Assembly: GCA_903909815.1 (NCBI GenBank) | Contig: CAIVXG010000085.1 | Coordinates: 1-64,000, forward strand | Origin: an uncultured beta proteobacterium | Lineage (GTDB): Bacteria; Pseudomonadota; Gammaproteobacteria; Burkholderiales; Burkholderiaceae_C | Reading direction: 5' to 3' | Length of the DNA: 64,000 bases | Part shown: positions 49,382 through 59,515 of the stretch, one piece after another | Layout of the letters: the number at the start of each line of letters is the position of its first letter | Position numbering within the stretch: the first letter of the stretch is position 1 | Program-made: the position numbers and the translations under genes | Notes under the pieces: model-generated | Told to the model about the DNA's origin: nothing | The model's input: the letters and a program-made list of their open reading frames with translations, nothing else | Databases searched by the model: none

Positions 49382-49918
49382 TCAGTCCAGCCGCTGGTAA
49401 CGTTGTGCGAGCCAATGGTCTAGCGACAACTTGCCGGGGCCGCTGGCGATAAGGTATAGCAGCACCGCGGCCCAGGTGCCGTGCGTGGGATAGGCGCCGG
49501 GGTAGACGAACAGCTGTATCACCAAAGTCATGCCGAGCAATGCCAAGGCAGAAAAGCGTGTTGCCAGGCCCAGCAAAAGCAACGCAGAAAACAGGTGTTC
49601 ACCCAGCGCCGCCATGGGTGCGGCGACTTCGGGCGAGATCAGGGGCACACGGTATTCTTCGCGGAACAGGGTCAGCGCCGAGTCCGACAGATGGGGCCAT
49701 CCGAATTGAAATTGTCCTTCCAGAATGTCCATGACAAAGCCTTGGATCTTGGTCTGTCCTGACCTCCAGAACACGGCAGCAATGGAGAAGCGGCCGATGA
49801 AGGCGATCAATCCTTGAGGGATACGCGAAGCCGCCGCGATGCCGGTATTGATACATCTGAGCAGAACTGAAATTGCACAGCGCCATGCGCTCGTGCTGCT
49901 ACGTGCAGAGTGGTTCAT
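49382..49918 (-). CDS. DoxX family membrane protein (bufferin-cluster type)
   Basis: 178 residues with about four membrane helices. The sequence closely follows the DoxX proteins usually encoded at the end of DUF2282-DUF692-DUF2063 clusters: FSIAAVFWRSGQTKIQGF, FREEYRVPLISPEVAAPMAALGEHLF and LALLGMTLVIQLFVYPGAYPTHGTWAAVLL. Role unknown; proposed to act in the envelope. Here it lies 112 bp after the DUF2282 gene, without the two maturation genes between them. Confidence 0.85.
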   Translation of the reverse strand: MNHSARSSTSAWRCAISVLLRCINTGIAAASRIPQGLIAFIGRFSIAAVFWRSGQTKIQGFVMDILEGQFQFGWPHLSDSALTLFREEYRVPLISPEVAAPMAALGEHLFSALLLLGLATRFSALALLGMTLVIQLFVYPGAYPTHGTWAAVLLYLIASGPGKLSLDHWLAQRYQRLD

Positions 49919-50030
49919 TCGACCCCTTTGGTTTCATTGCGTGGCCGTGGCCAAGCTGCCGCAGCAACTGAGTTGGCCTTGCGCCTGCTCCCGAGTCGGC
50001 CGTTTCGGGCGAACTCGGGGTGGCTGAAGA

Positions 50031-50357
50031 TCAGGCTTTCTTGGGTGCGAAAGCGGCCAGTTGCCCCTTGCCGGTCGGCGAGGTGGAGGAGGCGGTCTTC
50101 TCGCAAGTGCCCTTGGGCACCAGTGACCACGAATTGGCCTGGTAGTCCAGCTTGGAAGTGCCGGCGCAGGTCGTGCCCGGACCCGCAGCGCAATCGTTCT
50201 TGCCTTTGAGTGCGACGCCGAAACATTTTTCCTTGTCCATGCCCGGCTTGCTCATGTCCTGGGCTGCCGACGGCAGGGACGCGGCAGCGATGGCGCCACT
50301 CAAAGCCAGGGCAATGGCCAGTGTTGACAGGGGCTTGGAAGTTGCTGTTGTGCGCAT
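50031..50357 (-). CDS. DUF2282 family protein, bufferin-type copper-binding RiPP precursor
   Basis: 108 residues with a signal peptide (about 1-32, ending AAQ) and the four conserved cysteines of bufferin precursors: [24 protein letters not shown] and VPKGTCEK. In studied members a DUF692 (MNIO) enzyme with a DUF2063 partner converts cysteines to thiooxazoles, giving a periplasmic copper chelator. No such enzymes are encoded beside it here. The ATG at 50357 has AAGGA upstream. An ECF-like promoter precedes it. The assignment rests on the cysteine pattern and the DoxX neighbour. Confidence 0.85.
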   Translation of the reverse strand: MRTTATSKPLSTLAIALALSGAIAAASLPSAAQDMSKPGMDKEKCFGVALKGKNDCAAGPGTTCAGTSKLDYQANSWSLVPKGTCEKTASSTSPTGKGQLAAFAPKKA

Positions 50358-50443
50358 GGGTAATCCTTAAAAGTGGTGAGGGGTATGAAAAATATCAGAG
50401 ACATCGGGAACCCGACCCAGCGTCGGATGTGATGTCTCCACGG

Positions 50444-50472
50444 TTAGACGCAGGAGCGGATATTTTCTTACA
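50444..50472 (-). promoter_or_regulatory. Putative ECF-sigma promoter of the DUF2282 gene
   Basis: On the minus strand TGTAAGA (50472-50466) is followed after 15 nt by CGTCTAA (50450-50444). Both elements and the spacing are like ECF-sigma promoters (GTAA-type -35, CGTC-type -10). It lies about 90 bp ahead of the start codon. Which sigma factor would use it is unknown; the one at 9.4-10 kb is a candidate. Confidence 0.5.
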
Positions 50473-50527
50473 TGCGGCATCAAAATAGTTTTTGACTCAC
50501 CGCGTGCAGGGCCGCCGCGTCGGCTGA

Positions 50528-51685
50528 TCATGACGACATTTCAGATGCATTCACGGACAGCTCAGGTTCTCCATCCAAGCTCAACAACGACGCAATCTTG
50601 CCCTTGTCCTGGACACCCAGCTTGCTGTAGGCATTGCGCAGATGGTGCTTGATGGTAGAGGGGGAAAGTTCAAGCCGGCGCGCCACCTCCTTGTAGGTCA
50701 GGCCACCGGCAAAAAGGCGCGTGACGTCTCGCTCTCTGGGTGTCAATGATGCAGCCACCGAACGCTTTCGCACCTGGACCACCACGAGCTCAGCCAGATG
50801 TCGGACTTCGACCGTGACGCAGCTACCGACAAAGCCGGACTTGCCCGGCCTCGACGGATCAAGCGAAATCGCGGGGGGCAGGGCCGGACCCGTCCAGTCA
50901 GGCCATTGCAGCAGCATGAAATCGGCAAAACCGCTCTCGGCAAATTGCAGGAACCCGAAACCGTCGCAAATTGCGACGGCCATGCGCGAGCCACTGGTGC
51001 CGGCTTTGATCTGGGCTATTTGATGGACGCGATTGATGTTGGTAGCCGATGCGACGTGCGGCATCAATGCTTCCATCAAACCCATGTCTTCGGGCGTGAA
51101 CGGGCGCTGCCGATCATGCCGGTAAAGCGAGAGGAAGGAATGCAGCCCCAGTACCGGGTCGTCGGCCCAGCACATCAAGGCATGTTCCAGCGAATACTTT
51201 TGCACGTAGGCCCGAAATGCCGGTGACAAACTGGCGTCGGCCGTGGAAATCATCAAGGGGCGGCCGATACCCTCGCTGCGGTACGTGACAGAAGGGTCAT
51301 CATGCTTGAGGCGCTCCCAGTCAAGCGCGCACTCCAGTGGCAGGCGGTAGAGGCAACTGTTGTGCATAACGGCCGCACCTTGCCTGAGGGTGGCCCGGCC
51401 CATCCAGCCGGAGTCGAAGGCAATTCCCTGCTGCAACAACTCGAACACGCCCGGCTCGAACGCACTGATCGCGGTGCCCAGGGCCAGCGGATAGAGGTCC
51501 AGCAGCACCGCACTCAAGGCTTCCAGCGGCGAACCGAGAGCGGGCTTCGCCTGGACCGGCTCGGGCGCGCGCGGCAAGCCCGGCGCGATGCGGCAAAAGG
51601 GCCACCAGGCGGCTGTCAGGTCAGGATGGGTGTCGGGCACGGTCAATTGCAATCGGTATTGCGGGGCGGGAGGTGAAGGGCGCAT
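50528..51685 (-). CDS. LuxR-type (GerE HTH) transcriptional regulator
   Basis: About 385 residues from the ATG at 51685; a longer frame begins at 51811. The C-terminal helix-turn-helix is ASLTPRERDVTRLFAGGLTYKEVARRLELSPSTIKHHLRNAYSKLG. The long N-terminal part (about 310 residues) is not an autoinducer-binding or receiver domain I can name; it contains a GAF-like stretch (LSLYRHDRQRPFTPEDMGLMEALMPHV). Divergent from the hydrolase and TonB receptor genes, which it probably controls. Confidence 0.85.
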   Translation of the reverse strand: MRPSPPAPQYRLQLTVPDTHPDLTAAWWPFCRIAPGLPRAPEPVQAKPALGSPLEALSAVLLDLYPLALGTAISAFEPGVFELLQQGIAFDSGWMGRATLRQGAAVMHNSCLYRLPLECALDWERLKHDDPSVTYRSEGIGRPLMISTADASLSPAFRAYVQKYSLEHALMCWADDPVLGLHSFLSLYRHDRQRPFTPEDMGLMEALMPHVASATNINRVHQIAQIKAGTSGSRMAVAICDGFGFLQFAESGFADFMLLQWPDWTGPALPPAISLDPSRPGKSGFVGSCVTVEVRHLAELVVVQVRKRSVAASLTPRERDVTRLFAGGLTYKEVARRLELSPSTIKHHLRNAYSKLGVQDKGKIASLLSLDGEPELSVNASEMSS

Positions 51686-51837
51686 TCCACCAGTTGCGCG
51701 GGGCGCGGTCAAGCGAATCCGAAAAGTATCTCCTCCATCTGGCCGATGGCGCCATCTGAAAGCCGTTTCTAGAATGAATCCAGTACATCGACCCGTTTGC
51801 CAACCCGTCAAAGACCCTGTCGCAGGAGCGTATCTGT

Positions 51838-52674
51838 TTGAAAACCCACATCATTCACGCCAACAGCCAATCCATTACCGTGCACGAGAGCGGAGGCCTT
51901 GGCCACGCCATCGTGCTAGTGCACGGCAATTCCGCATCCGGGCTCACATTCCGGAAGCAATTGGACAGTCCACTGGGGAGTAAACGACGGCTGGTCGCGA
52001 TCGACTTGCCGGGCCACGGGGCGTCGGATCGGGCGCAAGATCCCGGCACTGAATACACCTTGCCGGGCTATGCAAAGACCCTGGTGGCGGTGTGCAAACA
52101 ACTGGGATTGGATGACGCGATCTTTGTCGGCTGGAGCCTGGGCGGACACGTGGTGTTGGAGGCCAGCGCCCTGCTGCCTCAGGCTCAAGGCTTTATGATT
52201 TTTGGCGCGCCGCCCATCGGTATTCCCCCCAGCATGGCGCACGCCTTCTTCCCCCATCCTGCCATGGCTGCGGCCTTCAGCCCGCACTTGAGCGAAACGC
52301 AAACAGAAGCCTTCGTGGCTGCCTTCTTCAAGCCGGACTCGACTGCATCGGCTGAAGCCTTCAAGGCCGACGTTCGGCGCACCGACGGCAACGCGCGACT
52401 GGCGCTGGCGGCGAGCATTCAGTCGGGCGCATACGCCGATGAAATTGCCATCCTGGCCAGCCTGAATGTACCTCTGGCCATAGTACACGCAGAGCAGGAG
52501 CAACTGGTCAACGGCGCCTATCTGAACGCCCTGGTTGCGCCCACACTTTGGCGCTCTGATGTGCAAAGGGTGGCCGATGCCGGACACGCCTTGCACTGGG
52601 AGCAGCCCCTGCAGTTCAACGCCTTGCTGGAGGTGTTTGCGCGTCACTGCCAGCATCAAGCCAGCGTCGCATAG
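51838..52674 (+). CDS. Alpha/beta hydrolase
   Basis: 278 residues from a TTG at 51838, chosen because AGGAG lies 8-9 nt upstream and no ATG precedes the fold. The oxyanion loop LVHGNSASG, nucleophile elbow VGWSLGGH (Ser), the acid around LAIVHAEQEQLV and the His in DAGHALHWEQP complete a triad. No signal peptide. It lies 96 nt ahead of the TonB-dependent receptor gene and may act on what that receptor imports. Confidence 0.85.
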   Translation: MKTHIIHANSQSITVHESGGLGHAIVLVHGNSASGLTFRKQLDSPLGSKRRLVAIDLPGHGASDRAQDPGTEYTLPGYAKTLVAVCKQLGLDDAIFVGWSLGGHVVLEASALLPQAQGFMIFGAPPIGIPPSMAHAFFPHPAMAAAFSPHLSETQTEAFVAAFFKPDSTASAEAFKADVRRTDGNARLALAASIQSGAYADEIAILASLNVPLAIVHAEQEQLVNGAYLNALVAPTLWRSDVQRVADAGHALHWEQPLQFNALLEVFARHCQHQASVA

Positions 52675-52770
52675 AACCATTGACGTCGAGCATTTTTCAA
52701 TAGACCGTGGCTTGGCCACAAGACGATCTTGCATCCAGTGCAAGTTTTTATAGAACGAGGAGACAGACCC

Positions 52771-54978
52771 ATGAAATCAGCACACATTAGCTGCACGCCA
52801 ATCCTACGCTGCGGCGCCTTTGCGAAGTCATTGATTGCGCTGGCGGCGCTGGCGGCCATGTTGCCTGTGGGCGCCCAGTCGGCTGCAGTCACAGACGATG
52901 CACCGACGGCGCTGGCGCCGGTGGTCGTGACCGCGCAAAAGCGCCAGCAGTCGACGCAGGATGTGCCGATCGCGATGACCGTTCTGAATGCCGACGCGCT
53001 GGAAAAAACGCGCGCTGGCAGCCTGGAGGACTTGCAGCAACTGGCACCCAGTTTTTCTTTGGACGACCAGTCGGGGTATCACACGGTGACCGTGCGTGGC
53101 GTGGGTGGCGGCGGTCGCAACATTGGGTTTGACCCGCGCGTGGGCGTGTATGTGGACGGCATCTACATGGGCCAGTCGCAGGCGTTGGAGCAGCCACTGT
53201 TCGATGTCGAGCAAGTCGAAATATTGCGCGGTCCGCAAGGCTATCTGTTTGGTCGCAATACCGTGGCCGGTGCCGTCAACATCACGACCGCAGCGCCGAC
53301 CAAGTCGCTGCAGGGCTTCGTCAGCGGCGACGTCGGAAGCCACGGCACCCAGAATGTTTCCGCTTCATTCTCCGGACCGATTGCGGACAAGGTGTTGGGC
53401 AAGCTCTCGCTGTCGTCGGAGTCGCACGGCGGTTTCATCACCAACACCTACAACGGCCAAAAAATCGACGATCTGAAACGCGAGACGGTGCGGGGTCAGC
53501 TCCTGTTCCAGGCGAGCGACAAGCTCAAGATCAGTGTTGCTGCCGATTCTTCCCACACCAATCAACAGCTGGTTCTCGGCGAGCCGGTGACGGCCAGCGG
53601 CCAGCAGTTGACCGGCGCTACACCGATCGGCTCGGTCGATTTCAATGTCACGCCCAAGGAAACGACGCATCTGTCGGGCGCCAGCGTGACGGCCAACTAC
53701 GCGCTGGACGGTGGCAATACGCTCACGGCCATCGTCGGCCAGCGCAGCACGCGTCAGGTAAAAACCAACGACACCGATTACAGCGTAGTGGACCAGTTGT
53801 CGGTCCACTACGCGGACGACTTCAAACAGACCTCAGAGGAAGTCCGCATGGCGTCTTCGAACCAGCTCGTTGCGCGCTATGTGGTGGGCGTGTTTCATCT
53901 GAACGAGAGCGCTGACACCGCTCGCGCCGCCAACCTGGGCGCCGCGTTCGGTCCCGCTGCCGGCCTGTCGGTGACGAACAGTGGAACCGTGAAGACCGAC
54001 ACCTCGGCCTTGTACGGCTCGCTCGATTACGACCTTCTGCCCGCGCTGACGCTGAACCTTGGCGCCCGCTACACGCATGAGACCAAGAACGTGCTGTTCA
54101 ATCTTGGCAGTGCAGCGCCCGGACTCGCTGCCCTCTTCGGCGTTGGCACCCTCAACAACTACACCAACTCCAGGGACGAGAACAACCTCTCGCCCAGCAT
54201 CGGTGCGATCTACGCCTTGAGCAAAGAGCAGAACCTCTACGCCAAGTTCTCGCGTGGCTACAAGAGCGGTGGCTGGAATGTCGATTTCATCAGCGCAGCT
54301 GCGGCTACCAACCCATCATTCAGCACCGAGTCGGTGGCTACCTACGAAATCGGCACCAAGGGACAAATGCTCGGCGGCCGCCTGCGCTACGATTTGTCCG
54401 TCTACGACAGCACATTCAAAAACTTTCAGGTCTTTCAGTTCGTCAACCTGGGTGCCACCAGCGTGCTGCAACTCACGAATGCGGCCGGTGCCCAATCAAA
54501 GGGGATGGACGGCAGCCTGACCTGGCGCGCCACCAAACAGCTGGATCTGGGCGTGAACTTCGGCGTGGTGCACGCCACGTTCAGCAGCTTTTCCGGCTGT
54601 ACCGCAACCCTGAGTTGCACCGGCAACCAGCTTCCGTACGCGCCCAAATTCACTTCTGCGCTGACCGCGAATTACGGACTTCCTGTGGCCAGCCTCAACG
54701 GCAAGCTGAACTTCTACGGCGAATACAGTTACCGCACCAAGTCGTTCTCTGACCCAGTCAACGACCCGGTCACGCAGAGCCTGCCCAGTCGCGAGCTGGT
54801 GAACGCGCGCGTCGCCTTCAGCACCAACGATTCGCATTGGGACTTCAACCTGTGGGCGCACAACGTGTTCAACAAGGACTCCGTCACGCTGCGCGGTCAG
54901 GACTTTCTGGGAACCTACATCGTGAAACGGATGGAGCCGCGCATGGTGGGCATCCAGGTCAAATACTTCTTCGACTGA
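52771..54978 (+). CDS. TonB-dependent outer-membrane receptor
   Basis: 735 residues with a signal peptide (about 12-38, ending SAA), a TonB box-like VVVTAQKRQQ, the plug domain (VDGIYMGQSQALEQPLFDVEQVEILRGPQGYLFGRNTVAGAVNI) and a C-terminal 22-strand barrel ending in Phe-Asp. ATG at 52771 preceded by GAGGAG. This subtype is common in aromatic and steroid degraders as well as in siderophore uptake; substrate is unknown. Expected to work with TonB/ExbBD encoded elsewhere. Confidence 0.92.
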   Translation: MKSAHISCTPILRCGAFAKSLIALAALAAMLPVGAQSAAVTDDAPTALAPVVVTAQKRQQSTQDVPIAMTVLNADALEKTRAGSLEDLQQLAPSFSLDDQSGYHTVTVRGVGGGGRNIGFDPRVGVYVDGIYMGQSQALEQPLFDVEQVEILRGPQGYLFGRNTVAGAVNITTAAPTKSLQGFVSGDVGSHGTQNVSASFSGPIADKVLGKLSLSSESHGGFITNTYNGQKIDDLKRETVRGQLLFQASDKLKISVAADSSHTNQQLVLGEPVTASGQQLTGATPIGSVDFNVTPKETTHLSGASVTANYALDGGNTLTAIVGQRSTRQVKTNDTDYSVVDQLSVHYADDFKQTSEEVRMASSNQLVARYVVGVFHLNESADTARAANLGAAFGPAAGLSVTNSGTVKTDTSALYGSLDYDLLPALTLNLGARYTHETKNVLFNLGSAAPGLAALFGVGTLNNYTNSRDENNLSPSIGAIYALSKEQNLYAKFSRGYKSGGWNVDFISAAAATNPSFSTESVATYEIGTKGQMLGGRLRYDLSVYDSTFKNFQVFQFVNLGATSVLQLTNAAGAQSKGMDGSLTWRATKQLDLGVNFGVVHATFSSFSGCTATLSCTGNQLPYAPKFTSALTANYGLPVASLNGKLNFYGEYSYRTKSFSDPVNDPVTQSLPSRELVNARVAFSTNDSHWDFNLWAHNVFNKDSVTLRGQDFLGTYIVKRMEPRMVGIQVKYFFD

Positions 54979-55006
54979 TTTTCCGAGGAGTCTTGATCGG
55001 CATCAG

Positions 55007-55774
55007 TCAGGGCGCAAACCCCAGTACCACCCGGCGCGTGGTCGCGCTCTTCTTCTCGATCTTGGTCACCACCACAGCGCCAATCTCCGAAGTATTTGCC
55101 ACATGCGTGCCGCCGCAGGGCTGAAAGTCGATGAGCTCGGTCTGCCCGATGCGGATGGTGCGGATGCGTCCCGTTCCGCGCGGCGGCTGCACTGACATGC
55201 TTTTGACCAGCGCCGGGTTCGCGTCCAGTTCCTCGTCTGTGATGCTGCCCACCGCAACCGGGTGCGCGGCAGCCACCAGCATGGCGATGCCGGCACTGAG
55301 CGCATCCTTGTCCAGCGGGTCGGTCATGTTGAAGTCCAGACGCGCATAGTCGGGCGTGATGGAGCAGCCGTTCACCAGTTGCGGCACCAAGTGGCACAGC
55401 AGATGGGTGGTGGTGTGAAAGCGCATCAGGCGATGCCGGCGCGCCCAGTCGATGCGGGCCGTGACGCTGTCGCCCAGCTTCAGGCCACGCTCTGTACAGA
55501 AAGTCTGGATCGAGACCGTGCCGTCTCCATGCAGCTGCGGTAGGTGGAGGATATCGCTGGAGAACCGTCCGGCTTCGTCCTTTCCTTTGCGCGTGTCGAT
55601 AATCGAGATTTCCGTGCCGTCTGCCAGCACCAGCATACCCGCGTCACCCGCCTGGCCACCGCCTAGCGGATAGAACACCGTGCGGTCCAGTGCGACGCCC
55701 TGGTCGTTGATGGCGGTCACCGTGGCCGTGCATTCCCCTAGATAAGCATCGCTACGGAACAGGTCTTGTGTCAT
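55007..55774 (-). CDS. Alanyl-tRNA editing protein, AlaX type
   Basis: 255 residues, a free-standing relative of the AlaRS editing domain that hydrolyses mischarged Ser- or Gly-tRNA(Ala). Zinc ligands are visible as HTTTH (HxxxH) and CGGTH (CxxxH); the N-terminal FYPLGGGQAGD is the AlaX-M type extension. Convergent with the TonB receptor gene and followed on its 5' side by the SPFH gene on the same strand. Confidence 0.9.
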   Translation of the reverse strand: MTQDLFRSDAYLGECTATVTAINDQGVALDRTVFYPLGGGQAGDAGMLVLADGTEISIIDTRKGKDEAGRFSSDILHLPQLHGDGTVSIQTFCTERGLKLGDSVTARIDWARRHRLMRFHTTTHLLCHLVPQLVNGCSITPDYARLDFNMTDPLDKDALSAGIAMLVAAAHPVAVGSITDEELDANPALVKSMSVQPPRGTGRIRTIRIGQTELIDFQPCGGTHVANTSEIGAVVVTKIEKKSATTRRVVLGFAP

Positions 55775-55783
55775 GCGAGGTGA

Positions 55784-56629
55784 CTACTTGGCCGTGCGAT
55801 CGACGTTGATGAAAGGCGTGGCGCCGCCGCTCACCTGGGGCAGCTTGCCATCCCACTTGGCGATGGCGGCGCGCTCGTTTTCGATGCGTCTAAGCGACAA
55901 TAATTCAGCTGTGATCTGCTGGCGCTGCAGCGCCAGTGACTCGGCTTCGGCGCGCGCGCCCACGACTTTTTGCTGCGCCTCCACCTGTAGCCGTTGCAGG
56001 TCGCGTTCCGCCTGCTGCTTTTGCTGCTCGGCCTTGACCTTGTTTTCAATCGCGTCGGAGAAGCTCTTGGAGAAGGCGAAGTTGATCAGGTTGAACTCGT
56101 CCAGCGCCAGACCGTGACGGGCCATTTTTTCTTTCAGCAAGACGGAGATGGCGTCACGCACCTCAGTGCGGCGTGTGATCAGCTCTTCCGCAGTAAAGCG
56201 TGCGGTCACGGCTTTCACAGCCTCGTGCGTGGCAGGCATGATGATGCGCTCGGCCGCCACGTCGGTCGAGGGGCCGATGTTCTTGAAAGCCTCCACGGCA
56301 TAGCTCGGCTCCAGGTGGTAATTGATCGCGACCTTGGTGTGCACCGACTGCAGGTCTTTGGATGCGGCGTCGCCTTCGCCTTCGCCCTTTTGGATCTGGA
56401 TATTCATGGTGTGCATGGTCTGCGCGATGGGCCAGCGAAAGTGCAGACCCGGCTCATACAGCTCGTTCCTGGCGGACCCAAATGTGGTCATGACGCCGCG
56501 GCTACCGGCGGGTACCACGGCCACGGGAGCGATGAACACCGCCACCAGAGCGACGACCAAGACCAGCACCGCGTTGCGCACCCAATTGCGCGGCAAGCCG
56601 CTGTTAGAAAACCGATTTTCAAAAGCCAT
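55784..56629 (-). CDS. SPFH/prohibitin-like membrane protein
   Basis: 281 residues. One N-terminal membrane helix (about 18-40, [19 protein letters not shown]) then an SPFH/band-7 domain ([29 protein letters not shown]) and a long charged coiled coil (about 185-250, [24 protein letters not shown]). It probably forms large rings at the inner membrane. The usual NfeD partner of stomatins is absent here, and HflK/HflC motifs are not evident. ATG at 56629 has GAGGA upstream. Confidence 0.88.
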   Translation of the reverse strand: MAFENRFSNSGLPRNWVRNAVLVLVVALVAVFIAPVAVVPAGSRGVMTTFGSARNELYEPGLHFRWPIAQTMHTMNIQIQKGEGEGDAASKDLQSVHTKVAINYHLEPSYAVEAFKNIGPSTDVAAERIIMPATHEAVKAVTARFTAEELITRRTEVRDAISVLLKEKMARHGLALDEFNLINFAFSKSFSDAIENKVKAEQQKQQAERDLQRLQVEAQQKVVGARAEAESLALQRQQITAELLSLRRIENERAAIAKWDGKLPQVSGGATPFINVDRTAK

Positions 56630-56833
56630 GGTTCCTCCGCTATTACGTTTGACCGACAAAAGCCTTGCCTGGAAACTGCTTGCGCACGAGAACTCGAGAA
56701 ATCCTCAGGAGCGGAGCCGATTCTGCCGCAAGTTCAAGTCAAAGTTGTTCCATCGCTGCTGGCACGAGTCCTTTCGCCCCAGACGCCCAGCCTAAAATCG
56801 CCCCTTGCGCCACATTTCACGCTCATTCCCGCC

Positions 56834-59515
56834 ATGCAAGACAAATACACCCCCGCCGAAGTTGAGCGCGCCGCGCACACGCACTGGACCGCCATCGACG
56901 CCTACCGCGTCACGGAAAACGCGCTGGACGCCAACGGTCAGCCGAAGAAGAAGTTCTACGCCTGCTCCATGCTGCCCTACCCCAGCGGCAAGCTGCACAT
57001 GGGCCATGTACGCAACTACACCATCAACGACATGCTCACGCGCCAGTTGCGCATGCAGGGCTACAACGTGCTCATGCCGATGGGCTGGGACGCGTTTGGT
57101 CTGCCGGCGGAAAACGCCGCCCTGAAGAACGGCGTGCCTCCGGCCAAGTGGACGTTCGAGAACATCGCCTACATGAAGGAGCAGATGCAGGGCATGGGCC
57201 TGGCCATCGACTGGAGCCGCGAGGTCGCCACCTGCACGCCCGAGTACTACAAGTGGAACCAGTGGCTATTCCTGAAAATGCTGGAAAGGGGCATCGCCTA
57301 CCGCAAGACCCAGGTCGTGAACTGGGACCCGGTGGACCAGACCGTGCTGGCGAACGAGCAGGTGATCGACGGCAAGGGCTGGCGCACCGGCGCGACTGTC
57401 GAAAAGCGCGAGATTCCGGGCTACTACTTGAAGATCACCGACTACGCGCCCGAGTTGCTGGACCAGGTGCAAAACGGCCTGCCGGGCTGGCCCGAGCGCG
57501 TCAAGCTGATGCAGGAGAACTGGATCGGCAAGAGCGAAGGCGTGCGCTTTGCCTTCCCGCACGAGATCCGCGACGCATCTGGCGCCTTGATTGGCGACGG
57601 TCGCATGTATGTGTTCACGACACGCGTGGACACCATCATGGGAGTCACTTTCTGCGCCGTGGCGCCGGAGCATCCCTTGGCCCTGCACGCGGCGGCCAGC
57701 AACCCCGCGCTCGCCGCCTTCATCGAGGAATGCGGCAAGGGCGGTACCACTGAAGCCGAACTGGCCACGCAGGAAAAGAAGGGCATGGCCACGGGCCTGT
57801 TCGTGACGCACCCGCTCACCGGCGACCAGGTCGCGGTGTGGGTTGGCAACTACGTACTGATGTCTTACGGCGATGGCGCTGTCATGGGTGTGCCGGCGCA
57901 TGACGAGCGCGACTTTGCGTTTGCGCTGAAGTATCAGCTGCCGATCCAGCAGGTGGTGGCTGTAGGAGCCCAGACGTTTGACAACATCGCGTGGCAAGAC
58001 TGGTACGCGGAGAAGGGAGCCGGCGTCGCAGTCAACTCCGAAAAATACAACGACCTGTCGTTCAAGGCCTGCGTCGACGCAGTCGCCGCCGACCTGCTGG
58101 CGTTGGGTCTGGGCGAGAAGAAGATCACCTGGCGCTTGCGCGACTGGGGCGTTTCGCGCCAGCGCTACTGGGGCACGCCCATCCCGATCATCCACTGCGA
58201 GGAGCACGGCGCCGTACCCGTGCCCGAGAAAGACCTGCCGGTGGTGCTGCCGCTGGACTGCATCCCGGACGGTTCCGGCAATCCGCTGCACAAGCATGAA
58301 GGTTTCCACGGGGGGGTGACCTGCCCGGTCTGCGGCAAGGCGGCGCGGCGCGAGACCGACACCATGGACACCTTTGTCGATTCGTCCTGGTACTTCATGC
58401 GCTACTGCGATCCAACGAATAGCGGAAAAATGGTGGCCGGTGGCGCCGATTACTGGATGCCGATGGATCAGTACATCGGCGGTATCGAACATGCCATCCT
58501 GCACCTGCTGTACGCGCGCTTCTGGACCAAGGTGATGCGCGATCTCGGTCTCATCAAGATCGACGAGCCTTTCACCAAGCTGCTGACGCAGGGCATGGTG
58601 CTGAACCACATCTACTCGCGCAAGAGCGACAAGGGCGGCGTCGAGTATTTCTGGCCGCACGAAGTCGAAGACCTGCACGACGCTGGAGGCAAGGTCACGG
58701 GCGCCAGGCTGAAGCAGGCCAAGGACGGCCTGCCCGCGGGAACACTCATTACCTACGAGGGCGTGGGCACGATGAGCAAGAGCAAGAACAATGGAGTCGA
58801 TCCACAGGACCTGATCGGCAAGTATGGCGCCGACACGGCGCGCCTGTACACCATGTTCACGGCGCCGCCCGAGGCCACACTGGAGTGGAACGACGCGGCC
58901 GTCGAAGGCTCGTACCGCTTCTTGCGCCGCGTGTGGAACTTCGGCGTCAAGCTCAAGGCGACCGGCCAGGTGGCTGCCGGCACCGGCCGTTTTCAGGACG
59001 TCGCGTATGGCAAGGAGGCGAAGGCGCTGCGTCTGGAGGTCCACAGCGTGCTCAAGCAGATCGATTACGACTACCAGCGCATGCAGTACAACACCGTCGT
59101 TTCTGGCGCGATGAAGCTGCTCAACGCGCTGGATGACTTCAAGGCCTCCGAGTCGGCCGGTTCCACCGCAGCGCTTTACGAGGGTTTCGGCATCTTGCTG
59201 CGCTGTCTGTACCCAGCCACGCCGCACATCGCGCATGCGCTCTGGCAGGAGCTGGGCTACGCCTCGGCCTTCGGTGACCTGCTGGATGCGCCCTGGCCCA
59301 AGGTGGATGAAGCCGCCTTGCAGCAGGATGAGATCGAACTCATGCTGCAGGTCAACGGCAAACTGCGCGGCTCGGTCCGGGTCGCCGCGCAGGCTTCGCG
59401 CGAGGTGATCGAACAGGCCGCCTTGCAGCACGAAGCGGTGCAACTGTTTGCTCAGGGTGCGCCGGTGAAAAAGGTGGTGGTGGTGCCCGGTCGATTGGTG
59501 AATGTGGTGGTGTGA
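56834..59515 (+). CDS. leuS: Leucyl-tRNA synthetase
   Basis: Charges tRNA(Leu). 893 residues, class Ia. HIGH-type motif [15 protein letters not shown] at residues 49-63, the editing domain with [12 protein letters not shown] and the KMSKS motif [13 protein letters not shown] frame extends 280 codons upstream through antisense of the SPFH gene, but homology starts at the ATG at 56834. First of three overlapping or closely spaced genes leuS-lptE-holA. Confidence 0.97.
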   Translation: MQDKYTPAEVERAAHTHWTAIDAYRVTENALDANGQPKKKFYACSMLPYPSGKLHMGHVRNYTINDMLTRQLRMQGYNVLMPMGWDAFGLPAENAALKNGVPPAKWTFENIAYMKEQMQGMGLAIDWSREVATCTPEYYKWNQWLFLKMLERGIAYRKTQVVNWDPVDQTVLANEQVIDGKGWRTGATVEKREIPGYYLKITDYAPELLDQVQNGLPGWPERVKLMQENWIGKSEGVRFAFPHEIRDASGALIGDGRMYVFTTRVDTIMGVTFCAVAPEHPLALHAAASNPALAAFIEECGKGGTTEAELATQEKKGMATGLFVTHPLTGDQVAVWVGNYVLMSYGDGAVMGVPAHDERDFAFALKYQLPIQQVVAVGAQTFDNIAWQDWYAEKGAGVAVNSEKYNDLSFKACVDAVAADLLALGLGEKKITWRLRDWGVSRQRYWGTPIPIIHCEEHGAVPVPEKDLPVVLPLDCIPDGSGNPLHKHEGFHGGVTCPVCGKAARRETDTMDTFVDSSWYFMRYCDPTNSGKMVAGGADYWMPMDQYIGGIEHAILHLLYARFWTKVMRDLGLIKIDEPFTKLLTQGMVLNHIYSRKSDKGGVEYFWPHEVEDLHDAGGKVTGARLKQAKDGLPAGTLITYEGVGTMSKSKNNGVDPQDLIGKYGADTARLYTMFTAPPEATLEWNDAAVEGSYRFLRRVWNFGVKLKATGQVAAGTGRFQDVAYGKEAKALRLEVHSVLKQIDYDYQRMQYNTVVSGAMKLLNALDDFKASESAGSTAALYEGFGILLRCLYPATPHIAHALWQELGYASAFGDLLDAPWPKVDEAALQQDEIELMLQVNGKLRGSVRVAAQASREVIEQAALQHEAVQLFAQGAPVKKVVVVPGRLVNVVV

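Noticed and set aside
57266..59443. A 725-codon open frame antisense to leuS
   Set aside because: It is the mirror of a highly conserved synthetase in GC-rich DNA, where the antisense frame is often open. Its translation has no recognisable domain, and the same happens opposite amgK-rsmE (1350-2837) and recA.
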